Below are positions 7,558 to 15,902 of a stretch of 33,866 nt of DNA, piece after piece. The notes beneath the pieces are model-generated. The model was not told the origin of the DNA. It made no database searches and was given only the letters and a program-made list of their open reading frames with translations. Origin of the DNA: Bacillota bacterium (lineage in GTDB: Bacteria; Bacillota_I; Bacilli_A; RF39; UBA660); contig DOEC01000015.1 of assembly GCA_003524085.1 (NCBI GenBank), positions 1-33,866 on the forward strand. The letters run 5' to 3'. Each line of letters opens with the position of its first letter. Position 1 is the stretch's first letter. The translations under genes were made by a program, and so were the position numbers.

Positions 7558-8130
7558 TTATTTCCTTACAAGCCTTTTAACGTCGTCTATAATAACAAAG
7601 TCATCTATTTTGTTTTCTTTATAAGCCATAAGCGCTAATTCTTTTGACTTTATTCTCTTAATACTAGTTAAAATAGCTTGTTTTTCATATTGAATGCTTT
7701 CCATTTCAGTATATATTTGATCAATTCTATCTTCTGTCATTTCTAATAATTCATTATACATATCAAATTTCTTATCAAGCCTTTTCATTTCATAATGAGC
7801 ATAAATTGCAGGGACAGCAACAGTTAATGGTAAACCTATAGTCATTAAAGCTAAACTATTAATAAGTATAAAAGTACTACCTAAAAGAGTAGTTATAATA
7901 CCAACCTTAATAGCAAGCAACAAACCTTTTTCAAGCAAAGTATCTTTAAGTTTCTTTTTATACTCACTGTTTCTATCATAAACTTCTCCAAATTCTTTTC
8001 CCAAAGCAAGATATTTATTTTCAAGTTCAATATATCTTGGATTATCACTGCCATTTAACAAGTCAACTTCTTCATTATCAGTAATCGCGATAGTCTCTAA
8101 ATCATTCAAATTTAAATATTCTTTATACAT
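7558..8130 (-). CDS. Uncharacterised protein of the same plan as its neighbour
   Basis: A protein of 190 residues. N-terminal charged helix (LENKYLALGKEFGEVYDRNSEY), two membrane helices (LLLAIKVGIITTLLGSTFILI and ALMTIGLPLTVAVPAIYA), then a charged helix (MKRLDKKFDMYNELLEMTEDRIDQIYTEMES) that predicts a coiled coil. I chose the ATG at 8130 because GGAGGG lies four bases upstream; the ATG at 8142 would place that site inside the gene. The order of parts matches the following gene at 7056, so the two look like diverged tandem duplicates, though the residue identity is low. It has its own promoter. Confidence 0.7.
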   Translation of the reverse strand: MYKEYLNLNDLETIAITDNEEVDLLNGSDNPRYIELENKYLALGKEFGEVYDRNSEYKKKLKDTLLEKGLLLAIKVGIITTLLGSTFILINSLALMTIGLPLTVAVPAIYAHYEMKRLDKKFDMYNELLEMTEDRIDQIYTEMESIQYEKQAILTSIKRIKSKELALMAYKENKIDDFVIIDDVKRLVRK

Positions 8131-8153
8131 AAAACCCTCCATAAGTACTTTAT

Positions 8154-8182
8154 ATTATACGCTAGTAAAAAAGAAAAAACAA
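8154..8182 (-). promoter_or_regulatory. Promoter for the 8130/7556 gene pair
   Basis: TTGTTT (8177-8182), 17-bp spacer, TATAAT (8154-8159) on the minus strand, giving a start near 8147. Confidence 0.7.
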
Positions 8183-8189
8183 GTAAATA

Positions 8190-8292
8190 CTGGCTCTTCT
8201 ATTTCTGTAGGGAAGTAAATTTTAACTAAACCCATATAAATACAGAGAAAAACAAGCAATTTTAATGCAAAATTTTTAATGCTTGTTTTTTT
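8190..8292 (+). other. Structured gene-free segment with a terminator-like hairpin
   Basis: Within the gene-free 8183-8400, TTTCTGTA near 8201 can pair with TACAG and AGAAA near 8241-8250, with GGG/CCC inside. Immediately after comes AACAAGCA (8251-8258) pairing with TGCTTGTT (8280-8287) and a T run on the plus strand. This resembles a short plus-strand structured transcript ending at a terminator, but I cannot place a convincing promoter. The rest, to 8400, shows only a repeated GATATC around 8366-8399. Confidence 0.35.
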
Positions 8293-8400
8293 GTTGTTTT
8301 TTAGTGTTTCTCAAAAAAGTGATTTTAAGAAAAATTGAAAACTATCAAAAATGTATTTTTCATATGATATCTCCTATCTTCATTACATTAAAATGATATC

Positions 8401-8427
8401 AAAAAAAGCACTATTTTTTCAAGTGCT
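8401..8427 (-). terminator. Intrinsic terminator of cdaA-cdaR
   Basis: AGCACT and AGTGCT (8407-8412 and 8422-8427) form the stem, followed by six T on the minus strand. It begins 11 bases after the cdaR stop. Confidence 0.8.
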
Positions 8428-8438
8428 TTTTCACTGTT

Positions 8439-9815
8439 TTACTTATTTTGTACTACTACGTTGATTTGCTTTGTTTTACTTGTATAAGTAAGTTTTACAT
8501 CACTTCCTGTAACATATACTGGAACAGTATATACGCCAGGTTCAGTTACGCTACTTAAGTCAACATATGCTTTTATGTCAGTAGGTTCTAGGCTTTCTAG
8601 TAAACTTCCGACACCTTTAACTGTTACTGTTACTTGTGCGTCACTAGCACTTGCGCCACTTGCTTTAAACTTCTCATTAAGTCCTTCTGTTTCAACGGTA
8701 AGTCCTTCAAAGTCTTTACTTGTTTCTTCTTCCATTGTAACATTTATTGTTACTGATGTATCACTTATACTTCTTGTTCCCTGTGGTTTATTTATAACTT
8801 TTTGATAAGTCTTATTAGTGCTTAGTCCTTCTACATCTATTTCTACTTCAATATAATTCAAGTCTTTAAGTACAGTCTCATCAGCATAAACTGTTACATT
8901 TGTTACACTACTTGTTATACTACTAATAGCGCTTCCACTTCTAACTTCTCCAACTGGCACTATTCTAAGTGGTACTGTCTTACTAGGACTTGTAATTGTA
9001 ACTGTTGCAGTAACTTGATTTGGTACTACTTCTATTCCACTTATTTCTTTACCTTTATCATCATACGCTACCAATTTAACATTATCTATTGTATAAGTTC
9101 CACTTTCTGTAGCATTTAAAGTATTAACGTCTACTATTGCTTTTACGTTAGCTACTGTATTTAGTTTTTCTTTATAACTCTTTATAATAACATCATTTCT
9201 ATCAAGTAGTACATTGCTAACTACTAGAGTTTCATTTAATTTATCAGTATTAATTATATCTATAGATAAAGTTCTAACTTCGCTTACTTTAGGATAAATC
9301 ATAATCGTTACTGTTCCTGGGTCCAATATGTAATTTAACTTTCTAATTGGATTATTATAGTCAAGTGTTACTTTATGAGTACCTGCTTCTAATCCAGTTA
9401 AATCTAAGCTTACTTTATGATCTCCATACTGTTCAGCTAAATATAACTCACTCTTTTTACCAGTTAATACTAAGTTTACTTTATCAGGTAACCCTTCAAC
9501 TACATAAGCTTCGTCATTATATTCAACTTCAACTGGCAAGTTTGGCATTGTTATTGCCTTTGTATCACTAAAATTTATGAAATTATTTTGTACTGACAAG
9601 AAGAAAGTAAACGCAAGTATTAAAGATAAATATAATAGCACATTTGGTTTATTAAGTAGTTTATCTATGAATCCACTTCTAAAACTTATTTTATCTTTTA
9701 TAGCATAAGCTACTTTACTAATTGGTGTGATGAGTATTTTGTCAAAGAAACTAGCTATGCTTTTTATTATCTTTACTATAAAGTTTTCTTTAGTTTTGTT
9801 CTTTTTGTTCATCAT
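8439..9815 (-). CDS. cdaR: YbbR-domain regulator of diadenylate cyclase
   Basis: A protein of 458 residues. A basic cytoplasmic N-terminus, one membrane helix near residues 58-76 (VLLYLSLILAFTFFLSVQ), then about four repeated extracellular YbbR modules, recognisable by MPNLPVEVEYNDEAYVVEGLPDKVNLVLTG, VPLRIVPVGEVRSGSAIS, and repeated 'PGVYTVPVYV' or 'AGTHKVTLDY' ends. CdaR controls the activity of the membrane cyclase CdaA. The ATG at 9815 has GGAGG six bases upstream and overlaps the end of cdaA by 26 bases, so they are coupled. In many Bacillota glmM follows; here a terminator follows instead. Confidence 0.92.
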   Translation of the reverse strand: MMNKKNKTKENFIVKIIKSIASFFDKILITPISKVAYAIKDKISFRSGFIDKLLNKPNVLLYLSLILAFTFFLSVQNNFINFSDTKAITMPNLPVEVEYNDEAYVVEGLPDKVNLVLTGKKSELYLAEQYGDHKVSLDLTGLEAGTHKVTLDYNNPIRKLNYILDPGTVTIMIYPKVSEVRTLSIDIINTDKLNETLVVSNVLLDRNDVIIKSYKEKLNTVANVKAIVDVNTLNATESGTYTIDNVKLVAYDDKGKEISGIEVVPNQVTATVTITSPSKTVPLRIVPVGEVRSGSAISSITSSVTNVTVYADETVLKDLNYIEVEIDVEGLSTNKTYQKVINKPQGTRSISDTSVTINVTMEEETSKDFEGLTVETEGLNEKFKASGASASDAQVTVTVKGVGSLLESLEPTDIKAYVDLSSVTEPGVYTVPVYVTGSDVKLTYTSKTKQINVVVQNK

Positions 9816-10635
9816 TTACTTCCTCCATTTCTTCTGGTAGGTTACTTTCTGCGTCAAAGAAAGTTTCTTTTTTAGGTTGTAAGCCTTCAATCAACATCAT
9901 TCTTGCATCTTCTAGTGTTAAATTGTAGTTTAATTCTCCATCCATTGCAATACTAACACGTCCTGTTTCTTCACTAACTACAACACTTATTGCATCACTC
10001 ACCTCAGATATACCTAAAGCAGCACGGTGTCTTGTACCTAATCTTTTACTTATGCTTTGGTTCATACTTGTTGGTAAAACACTTCCTGCACATGTAATTC
10101 TATCCCCTTCAATTATAACTGCTCCATCATGTAGTGGGTTATTTGGGAAGAATATACTAATTAATAGTTCACTACTTATATCAGCATACAACTTATTAGC
10201 ATTTTCTATATATTGACTAAGACTATAATCTCTTTCAATAACCATTAGTGCTCCAATTCTATTTCTTTTCATATATTCAACAGCTTGCATTATTTCATAC
10301 ACTACTTTTTCTCTTTCATCAACTGTTAAAACTTTATGTCTTCCTAAAAGTTGACTTCTACCAATACTTTCAAGTACATTTCTAATTTCAGGTTGAAAAA
10401 GTACTATTATTGCAATTGGTACACTTTCAATAACATATTCAAGTAATACTCCCACTGTATTTAAATCTAACCATACACTTACTAATTTTAGTAAAACAAT
10501 TATTAAAACTCCTTTAAATATTAATGTTAATTTAACATTCTTTCTTATGTACTTTAAGATATAGTAAAATATAAACCATAATATAGCTACATCTAGTACT
10601 TTAGTAAATATTGTATAAATTTCTCCTAATGTCAT
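9790..10635 (-). CDS. cdaA: Diadenylate cyclase CdaA
   Basis: A protein of 281 residues. It condenses two ATP into cyclic di-AMP, the second messenger that controls potassium, osmolyte and wall homeostasis in Bacillota. Three membrane helices (about 13-30, 37-55, 60-82) precede a DAC domain with both catalytic motifs intact: DGA at 170-172 and RHR at 202-204. The C-terminal tail is acidic (LPEEMEEVNDEQKEQN). AAAGGAGAG precedes the ATG. The next gene, cdaR, starts inside this one. Confidence 0.96.
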   Translation of the reverse strand: MTLGEIYTIFTKVLDVAILWFIFYYILKYIRKNVKLTLIFKGVLIIVLLKLVSVWLDLNTVGVLLEYVIESVPIAIIVLFQPEIRNVLESIGRSQLLGRHKVLTVDEREKVVYEIMQAVEYMKRNRIGALMVIERDYSLSQYIENANKLYADISSELLISIFFPNNPLHDGAVIIEGDRITCAGSVLPTSMNQSISKRLGTRHRAALGISEVSDAISVVVSEETGRVSIAMDGELNYNLTLEDARMMLIEGLQPKKETFFDAESNLPEEMEEVNDEQKEQN

Positions 10636-10674
10636 AATATCTCTCCTTTACATCTACATTAATATTATATAATA

Positions 10675-10700
10675 AAAAAGATATAATTACTATATCTTTT
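10675..10700 (-). terminator. Terminator after the acidic membrane protein gene
   Basis: AAAAGATATA and TATATCTTTT form an AT-rich hairpin, followed on the minus strand by a T-rich tract. A TATAAT just beyond it (about 10666-10671) may be the -10 of cdaA, but no good -35 is visible. Confidence 0.55.
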
Positions 10701-10719
10701 AAAATATTAAACATAAAGT

Positions 10720-11256
10720 TTACGCATTCTTGTTTTCGTCATTATCATCAAAACTAAGTGATTCTAAGACTTGTGAACTTTCATTTTGTACAGGTGCTTC
10801 TGGAGCTTCTGGTATATTTAACTCTTCAAATTGAGGTTCAACAGGTTTATAGTCTTCACTAGTTATTGGTGAACCAATTGTAATATTTTCAGTATGTGTT
10901 TGATTTATAGGTTCAACTGTTTGATTTACATTTTCTACTGGTGTACTAACTTCATTAAATGGTATATCATTTATTTCCATAGTTTCTTCACTTACTGGTG
11001 ATGTATTTGTACTTTCTAATGTATTTATACCATTTCCACCTAGTACTGCTTCTGGGCCAACATTAACAGTTTCTCCAATTACTTCAGGTGTACTTGCTGG
11101 TGCATTATTAGGTGTTTCTATACTCTCTCCTTTAAATTCATTTTTTTGTTTCTTTTTAGTATCAATTATAAATCCTATTAATGCAAAGCTTAAAAGTAAA
11201 GCTGCTACAAAAAACCAAATATAATAATCTGCTAAAAAATTCATCACACTATTCAT
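10720..11256 (-). CDS. Single-pass membrane protein with a long acidic, low-complexity tail
   Basis: A protein of 178 residues. One membrane helix at 12-32 (YIWFFVAALLLSFALIGFIID) is followed by a KKKQK stop-transfer cluster, which places the tail in the cytoplasm (positive-inside rule). Residues 45-178 are rich in Pro, Glu, Asn and Thr with repeated short phrases (PVEPQFEELNIPEAPEAPV) and look disordered. A second protein in this window (30325-30948) has the same arrangement. No family recognised. AAGGAGG lies five bases before the ATG. Confidence 0.7.
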   Translation of the reverse strand: MNSVMNFLADYYIWFFVAALLLSFALIGFIIDTKKKQKNEFKGESIETPNNAPASTPEVIGETVNVGPEAVLGGNGINTLESTNTSPVSEETMEINDIPFNEVSTPVENVNQTVEPINQTHTENITIGSPITSEDYKPVEPQFEELNIPEAPEAPVQNESSQVLESLSFDDNDENKNA

Positions 11257-11280
11257 AATGTTCCTCCTTATTATATCTCT

Positions 11281-11309
11281 ATTTTATCAAATATTAGAGA
11301 TTATTTCAA
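11281..11309 (-). promoter_or_regulatory. Promoter for the acidic membrane protein gene
   Basis: TTGAAA (11304-11309), 17-bp spacer, TAAAAT (11281-11286), with TG one base before the -10. An inverted repeat ATCTCTA/TAGAGAT (11275-11281 and 11295-11301) flanks the -10 and could be an operator. Confidence 0.65.
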
Positions 11310-11316
11310 TATTATT

Positions 11317-12360
11317 TTATTCTTCGCTACTATTATTATTACTATTTTCTTTATTACCAGTTATATCTAATACTTTATTTAAAGGTTGTATCTGTATCCA
11401 TGTATTACCATCATTCAATTTAATTTCTTGTCCATCTTTATATTTATATACAGTTTTACAACTTCTACAAGTCTTTTCCCAAGTAATTAAAACGGCATAC
11501 CCATTACTTATATAGTAACCTTCTCCACTTCCAATGTTGTCTAACTCTTGTCTTCCATAAGAATCATAGCTTGAATTCTTTACTTGATACGTAATTATAT
11601 TTTTTGCTGTATATTGTTTACCAGTCACTAAGTCAGTGTGAGCTTCCCCACTCATGCTTCTTAAGTATACTTTATTTTCACTATCATACTTATAATTTGT
11701 TGTCTGATAATTTGAGTACTCAATTTCAATGTCATCTGCTTTTAGCGCACCATCCATCTTACTTAAGTCTATTTCGTCCACACTATAGTTAAGTAGTAAG
11801 CCTTTATCAGAAGTAGTTTTAAACCCAAGGGCGGTTGCTGCTTCTTTTAGCATACTTCCTTTAGTAAAACCAGTGTGTTCATATGCTCGGTCAAGAGTCT
11901 TATCCCTAAAGAAATACTTTCCTTCATAATCCATTCCATCAATATGATCTAACTTAAGAGAATTAATATCACTATAAGCTTCTTTACTTCCTCCCCAGTG
12001 AACATAAATTGCATCATTTTCCATAGCATAATCTAAAAAGTAAATTCTACTACTTCTGATTGAGCCAATTTTTTCAGGTATACTATCTCTAAATAAAGCT
12101 AAAAATCTAGTTATACCACCTTCAGTAATAATTTCGTAATTTAAGTAACTTTCTTGTAGTCCTGCATGAGGCCAAGCTTGATGGTTATTATTAATCATTA
12201 CTGCATAACTTCTAGTGTCTTTACTTTCATCCACTATCTGTAATTTCTTTGCTTCTTTGTCTTCTTCTCTCTTATTGTTGCCAGGTAATTTATCCTTACC
12301 ACACCCTGCAATCAGTAATACACTAATAACTAAAACAAAGATTTTCTTTAAATATTTCAT
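11317..12360 (-). CDS. YerB-like lipoprotein (DUF3048)
   Basis: A protein of 347 residues with a lipoprotein signal ending LLIAGC (Cys20). The body matches the DUF3048 family: YAVMINNNHQAWPHAGLQES, GGITRFLALF, KIGSIRSSRIYFLDYAMENDAIYVHWGGS, and a C-terminal domain with WEKTCRSCKTVYKYKDGQEIKLNDGNTWIQI. It should be anchored on the outer face of the membrane. The function of the family is unknown. It seems to be a single-gene unit: a weak promoter (TTTAAA, 17 bp, TATACT near 12387) precedes it and the next gene has its own promoter. Confidence 0.88.
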   Translation of the reverse strand: MKYLKKIFVLVISVLLIAGCGKDKLPGNNKREEDKEAKKLQIVDESKDTRSYAVMINNNHQAWPHAGLQESYLNYEIITEGGITRFLALFRDSIPEKIGSIRSSRIYFLDYAMENDAIYVHWGGSKEAYSDINSLKLDHIDGMDYEGKYFFRDKTLDRAYEHTGFTKGSMLKEAATALGFKTTSDKGLLLNYSVDEIDLSKMDGALKADDIEIEYSNYQTTNYKYDSENKVYLRSMSGEAHTDLVTGKQYTAKNIITYQVKNSSYDSYGRQELDNIGSGEGYYISNGYAVLITWEKTCRSCKTVYKYKDGQEIKLNDGNTWIQIQPLNKVLDITGNKENSNNNSSEE

Positions 12361-12440
12361 TTTCTACACTTCCTTCTATTTTAGTATACAACAAATCTAT
12401 TTTGTTTTAAATAGTTAGAGTATACCATTTACAAAAAATT

Positions 12441-12475
12441 TACAAAAACTAGAAGTATACTAAATACTTCTAGTT
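12441..12475 (-). terminator. Intrinsic terminator of ackA and the DHH gene
   Basis: A perfect 12-bp stem, AACTAGAAGTAT with ATACTTCTAGTT (12447-12458, 12464-12475), with a 5-base loop and a T-rich tail. The DHH gene's stop codon lies inside the stem. Confidence 0.88.
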
Positions 12476-13432
12476 GTTTTTCAAATAATCTTTACACAAG
12501 TTATCATAGTCAACTATTAAGTTGTTTAACTCTTCCTTAGTTTTAACTCTAGCACCACTACTATAGATGTGTCCTCCACCATTATATTTAGCAGCTAATT
12601 TATTTATCACTGGTCCTCTACTTCTTATATTTACTTTATATACATCATTTTTAGCATCATATGTCACAAATAACCATACAACAAACTCTTCAATATTTGA
12701 AAAATCATTAACCATATTAGAAGCACTAGATGCATCTGCATTAAATGATGCAACTATGTCATTTTCAAGTATTATATAGGCAAACTTATTTTTAGTAACT
12801 TTCAAATTTGATGCAATATAACCCATAAGTCTTATCTCACTCATTGGTCTCATGTAAATATCTGTATATATGCTTTGTATATTAAGTTTATATTTTTTAA
12901 TTAAATCTCCTACTTTAAAGAATATATTTTCGTTAACTGGATTAAACAAAAATCTATTAGAATCACTTACTATACCAATAAGTAAACACCTTGCAATACT
13001 ACCATTCATTTTAAGTCTAGTATTATTTATTAAATCAAGTAATATCTCAGAAGTAGAGCAAGCCCCTATGTCAATATATTCAATTCCACCAAAATCTTCT
13101 ACAAATGGGTGATGATCTATTTTAATAACATGTTTAAATTTATCAACGGTTAATCCATCAATTCTAGCTTTATTAGGAATATCTAAAGTTATTACAAGCG
13201 CTTTTTCATAGTCAAAGTCTATAGCTTTATCAATATGTCCAATATACTTGAATTTTGAAACACTTGCTCCAAAAGCATACACAGATTTTTCTGGAAAAGT
13301 AAGTTTAATAGCATCTCTTAATGCAATTTGACTACTAATCGCATCTGGATCTGGCCCAATATGTCTAACTATATATATTAAATCATATTTCTTAATTTCA
13401 CTATATATTTTCTTTAAAGTTTCTTTCTTCAT
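12470..13432 (-). CDS. nrnA: DHH/DHHA1 phosphoesterase, NrnA-like
   Basis: A protein of 320 residues. Manganese-binding DHH motifs are present: RHIGPDPDAISSQ (24-36), the LDIPNKARIDG region, and IDHHP. The C-terminal DHHA1 domain ends with the substrate-binding GGGH. NrnA-type enzymes degrade very short RNA and hydrolyse pAp; related GdpP-type enzymes split c-di-AMP and its product pApA, so with CdaA nearby a role in c-di-AMP turnover is possible (inference; no PAS or GGDEF domain is present). The start codon is 11 bases after the ackA stop, with a weak AAAGAG site. Confidence 0.85.
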   Translation of the reverse strand: MKKETLKKIYSEIKKYDLIYIVRHIGPDPDAISSQIALRDAIKLTFPEKSVYAFGASVSKFKYIGHIDKAIDFDYEKALVITLDIPNKARIDGLTVDKFKHVIKIDHHPFVEDFGGIEYIDIGACSTSEILLDLINNTRLKMNGSIARCLLIGIVSDSNRFLFNPVNENIFFKVGDLIKKYKLNIQSIYTDIYMRPMSEIRLMGYIASNLKVTKNKFAYIILENDIVASFNADASSASNMVNDFSNIEEFVVWLFVTYDAKNDVYKVNIRSRGPVINKLAAKYNGGGHIYSSGARVKTKEELNNLIVDYDNLCKDYLKNN

Positions 13433-13443
13433 AATAACTCTTT

Positions 13444-14622
13444 CTAACTAGCTAACTTATAAGTATCTCTTGCTATCATAACTTCTTCGTCTGTTGGTAT
13501 TACATAAACTTTAACACTAGAGTCATCTGTACTAATTAAAGCAACTTCTGCTCTTACGTTATTCCTTTGTTCATCCAATTTAATACCAAGACAAGCTAAC
13601 TTATCTATTATTTGTTTTCTAGTAGTAATTGAGTTTTCTCCAACACCTGCAGTAAATACAATAGCGTCAGCCCCACCTAGTTCTACATAGTATTCAGCAA
13701 TATACTTAACTATTTTATTAACGTACATTTCTTGTGCAAGTTTGCATCTATCATTTCCTGATTTTATACCATCTTCTATATCTCTTGAGTCACTACTAAC
13801 TCCGCTTATTCCAAGTAAGCCACTCTTTTTATTTAAAGCGTTATCTATTTCACTAATATTCATGCCAGTCTTCTTCATAACAAAAGGTATTAAACTAGCG
13901 TCTATATCTCCACTTCTAGAACCCATGATTATACCAGCGTTTGGTGTGAATCCCATAGAAGTATCTATGCATTTACCATTCTTAACAGCCGCTAAAGAGC
14001 CACCATTTCCTATATGACAAGTAATAATTTTAGTTTCTTCTTTACCTAAAATACTAGCCATTTTTTCACTTACATACTTATGACTTGTTCCATGAAAACC
14101 ATATTTTCTTACACCATATTCTTTATACCATTCATAAGGAACTGGATATAAGAAATTCTCTTCTTCCATAGTTTGATGGAAAGCTGTATCAAATACACCA
14201 ACAGCAACAGCAGAAGGAATAACTTCCTTAAATGCACGTACACCAACTAAATTAGCTGGGTTATGTAGTGGTGCTAAATCACTTAACTCTTCAACTGCAG
14301 TAATAACATCTTCTGTTAAAAGAACACTACTAGCATACTTTTCTCCACCATGAACCATTCTATGTCCGATAGCCTTAATTTCACTTAAATCACTTACTAT
14401 ATTATTTTCTAGTAACTCATTAGTTAGAATCTTAACTGCATCAGTATGATTACTTAAAACCACTTCTTTCTTAATTTTTTCTCCATTTAATTTTATAGTA
14501 TAAAAACTATTTTCTATACCAATTCTTTCAAAAACGCCACTTATTAAAACTTTTTCTTCTGGCATTTCATACATTTGAAACTTTAAACTACTGCTTCCAG
14601 CGTTTACACTTAATATTTTCAT
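13444..14622 (-). CDS. ackA: Acetate kinase
   Basis: A protein of 392 residues. It makes ATP and acetate from acetyl phosphate, the energy-yielding last step of fermentation. Family motifs: MKILSVNAGSSSLKFQMYE at the N-terminus, GHRMVHGGEKY, VGVFDTAFHQTM, YGFHGTSHKYVSE, CHIGNGGSLAAV, MGFTPNAGIIMGSRSGDIDASL and VFTAGVGENS near the end. The ATG at 14622 is preferred over the TTG at 14637 because GGAGG lies between them at the right distance. No pta gene is next to it. A TATAAT at 14642-14647 with TG one base upstream probably drives it. Confidence 0.97.
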   Translation of the reverse strand: MKILSVNAGSSSLKFQMYEMPEEKVLISGVFERIGIENSFYTIKLNGEKIKKEVVLSNHTDAVKILTNELLENNIVSDLSEIKAIGHRMVHGGEKYASSVLLTEDVITAVEELSDLAPLHNPANLVGVRAFKEVIPSAVAVGVFDTAFHQTMEEENFLYPVPYEWYKEYGVRKYGFHGTSHKYVSEKMASILGKEETKIITCHIGNGGSLAAVKNGKCIDTSMGFTPNAGIIMGSRSGDIDASLIPFVMKKTGMNISEIDNALNKKSGLLGISGVSSDSRDIEDGIKSGNDRCKLAQEMYVNKIVKYIAEYYVELGGADAIVFTAGVGENSITTRKQIIDKLACLGIKLDEQRNNVRAEVALISTDDSSVKVYVIPTDEEVMIARDTYKLAS

Positions 14623-14649
14623 AATTTTTTCCTCCAAATTAATTATACC

Positions 14650-14673
14650 AAAAAAAAAGGATAGTTTCTATCC
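14650..14673 (-). terminator. Terminator of the 14684-15529 gene, abutting the ackA promoter
   Basis: GGATAG, loop AAA, CTATCC, then nine T on the minus strand, directly followed by GG and TATAAT, the likely ackA -10. Confidence 0.88.
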
Positions 14674-14683
14674 CTTTTTAAAA

Positions 14684-15529
14684 TTATTTCCAAGTTCTTT
14701 TATATCTAAACTTTTTAGTATACAACTCTTCCATCTCGTTATACATACAAGTTTCTCTAAAGCTTTCCCAGTCTTCATTTGATTTATAAAAATATTTTCT
14801 TATATCCATCAAACATAACTTAATAGCTTTAAATAGTTCTTCTTTAGATATTTTACTTTTAAGAAATTTAGTGTAAGCTCTTTTGTATTCGTTACTTTCC
14901 TTATCTATTCCAAACTCATGAAAACTTTCTTTTTCTTCTTCTATATCTTTTCTTTCAACTTCCATCTTATTACTAGCAATTACAAATATTCTCTTACTAT
15001 CAACTAACTTTTGTATTTCTTCTTTTGTATAAACTTTATTTCTATCTAACATTTCACTAGTTAAAATAATAATATCTACTCTAGTTGGAATTATCATCTC
15101 AGTTCTATCTTTACCCCAACCATCACTCATATAGTAATTATACTTCATTTTAGTTTTAAGACTAGTTAAACATTTATAATCTGTATCATTTACAAAATTA
15201 TATAAATCTATCATATCATTTTTAGTAATAATACTCTCATTTTTCACTATATCGTCATAGTATAACTCAGTATGATAGTCATACCCTCCAATTGGGCTCC
15301 ATGAGTCATAAATAGTTTTCTCACACATTTCTTCATCAGTTTTAACTTGAATAAATCTACTTAAAATTCTAATATAGTCTTCGTCACTTATAACGTCATA
15401 ATTATCAAGTATATTATTAACGTCATCCATTAAAGCCTTAATATAATTTTTAAATGTATTACTAGAGTGAGAATAGAACTTTAATTCTAAGTCACTTGGT
15501 AAATAACGATTTAATATTTCTTTTTCCAT
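14684..15529 (-). CDS. Uncharacterised cytoplasmic protein
   Basis: A protein of 281 residues, rich in Asp, Glu, Lys and Tyr, with no signal peptide or membrane helix. No family recognised. It is probably mainly helical; a predicted alternating core is IPTRVDIIILTSEMLD, followed by KRIFVIASNKMEVE. The C-terminal third is a charged helical stretch (RAYTKFLKSKISKEELFKAIKLCLMDIRKYF). It is a single-gene unit with a perfect consensus promoter and a strong terminator, so it is probably well expressed. AGGTGG lies five bases before the ATG. Confidence 0.7.
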   Translation of the reverse strand: MEKEILNRYLPSDLELKFYSHSSNTFKNYIKALMDDVNNILDNYDVISDEDYIRILSRFIQVKTDEEMCEKTIYDSWSPIGGYDYHTELYYDDIVKNESIITKNDMIDLYNFVNDTDYKCLTSLKTKMKYNYYMSDGWGKDRTEMIIPTRVDIIILTSEMLDRNKVYTKEEIQKLVDSKRIFVIASNKMEVERKDIEEEKESFHEFGIDKESNEYKRAYTKFLKSKISKEELFKAIKLCLMDIRKYFYKSNEDWESFRETCMYNEMEELYTKKFRYKRTWK

Positions 15530-15551
15530 ATTACCACCTCAAGTACGCATT

Positions 15552-15580
15552 ATTATAGCACAAGTGAGTTTAATTGTCAA
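15552..15580 (-). promoter_or_regulatory. Perfect consensus promoter for the 15529 gene
   Basis: TTGACA (15575-15580), 17-bp spacer, TATAAT (15552-15557) on the minus strand. The -35 overlaps the last codons of the PepSY gene. Confidence 0.88.
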
Positions 15581-15867
15581 ATTTCACTAACCTTATCACT
15601 TAGTAAAATATACCCATTTTTAGCGTTAACTTCATAGTGATACTCATTATTTTCATACTTAAAATTTATCTTATAAATATAAGTTTCTCCGTCTTTTAAA
15701 AACTTAACTTTATAGTTATTTAAATTCTCTTTTTTAGTACTTAAATCTTTTAAAATTATAACTTTTAACTCTTTTCTAGTAATATATTCCATCTTAAAAT
15801 ATATAACTACTATACTAAAAGCTATTACCAATATAGACAATACCAAAAGTATTTTTTCTTTTAACAT
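15577..15867 (-). CDS. Small membrane-anchored PepSY-like protein
   Basis: A protein of 96 residues. An N-terminal membrane helix (ILLVLSILVIAFSIVVIYF) is followed by one PepSY-like domain: TRKELKVIILKDLS, KVKFLKDGETYIYKINFKYENNEYHYEVNAKNGYIL. PepSY domains are found in propeptides and in surface regulators of proteases; a single-domain anchored form has no fixed function. The ATG at 15867 with GAGGTG six bases upstream is preferred over the GTG at 15876. It is the last gene after ddl. Confidence 0.7.
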   Translation of the reverse strand: MLKEKILLVLSILVIAFSIVVIYFKMEYITRKELKVIILKDLSTKKENLNNYKVKFLKDGETYIYKINFKYENNEYHYEVNAKNGYILLSDKVSEI

Positions 15868-15902
15868 ACACTTCACCTCATATAAATGATAACACTTTTA
15901 AT

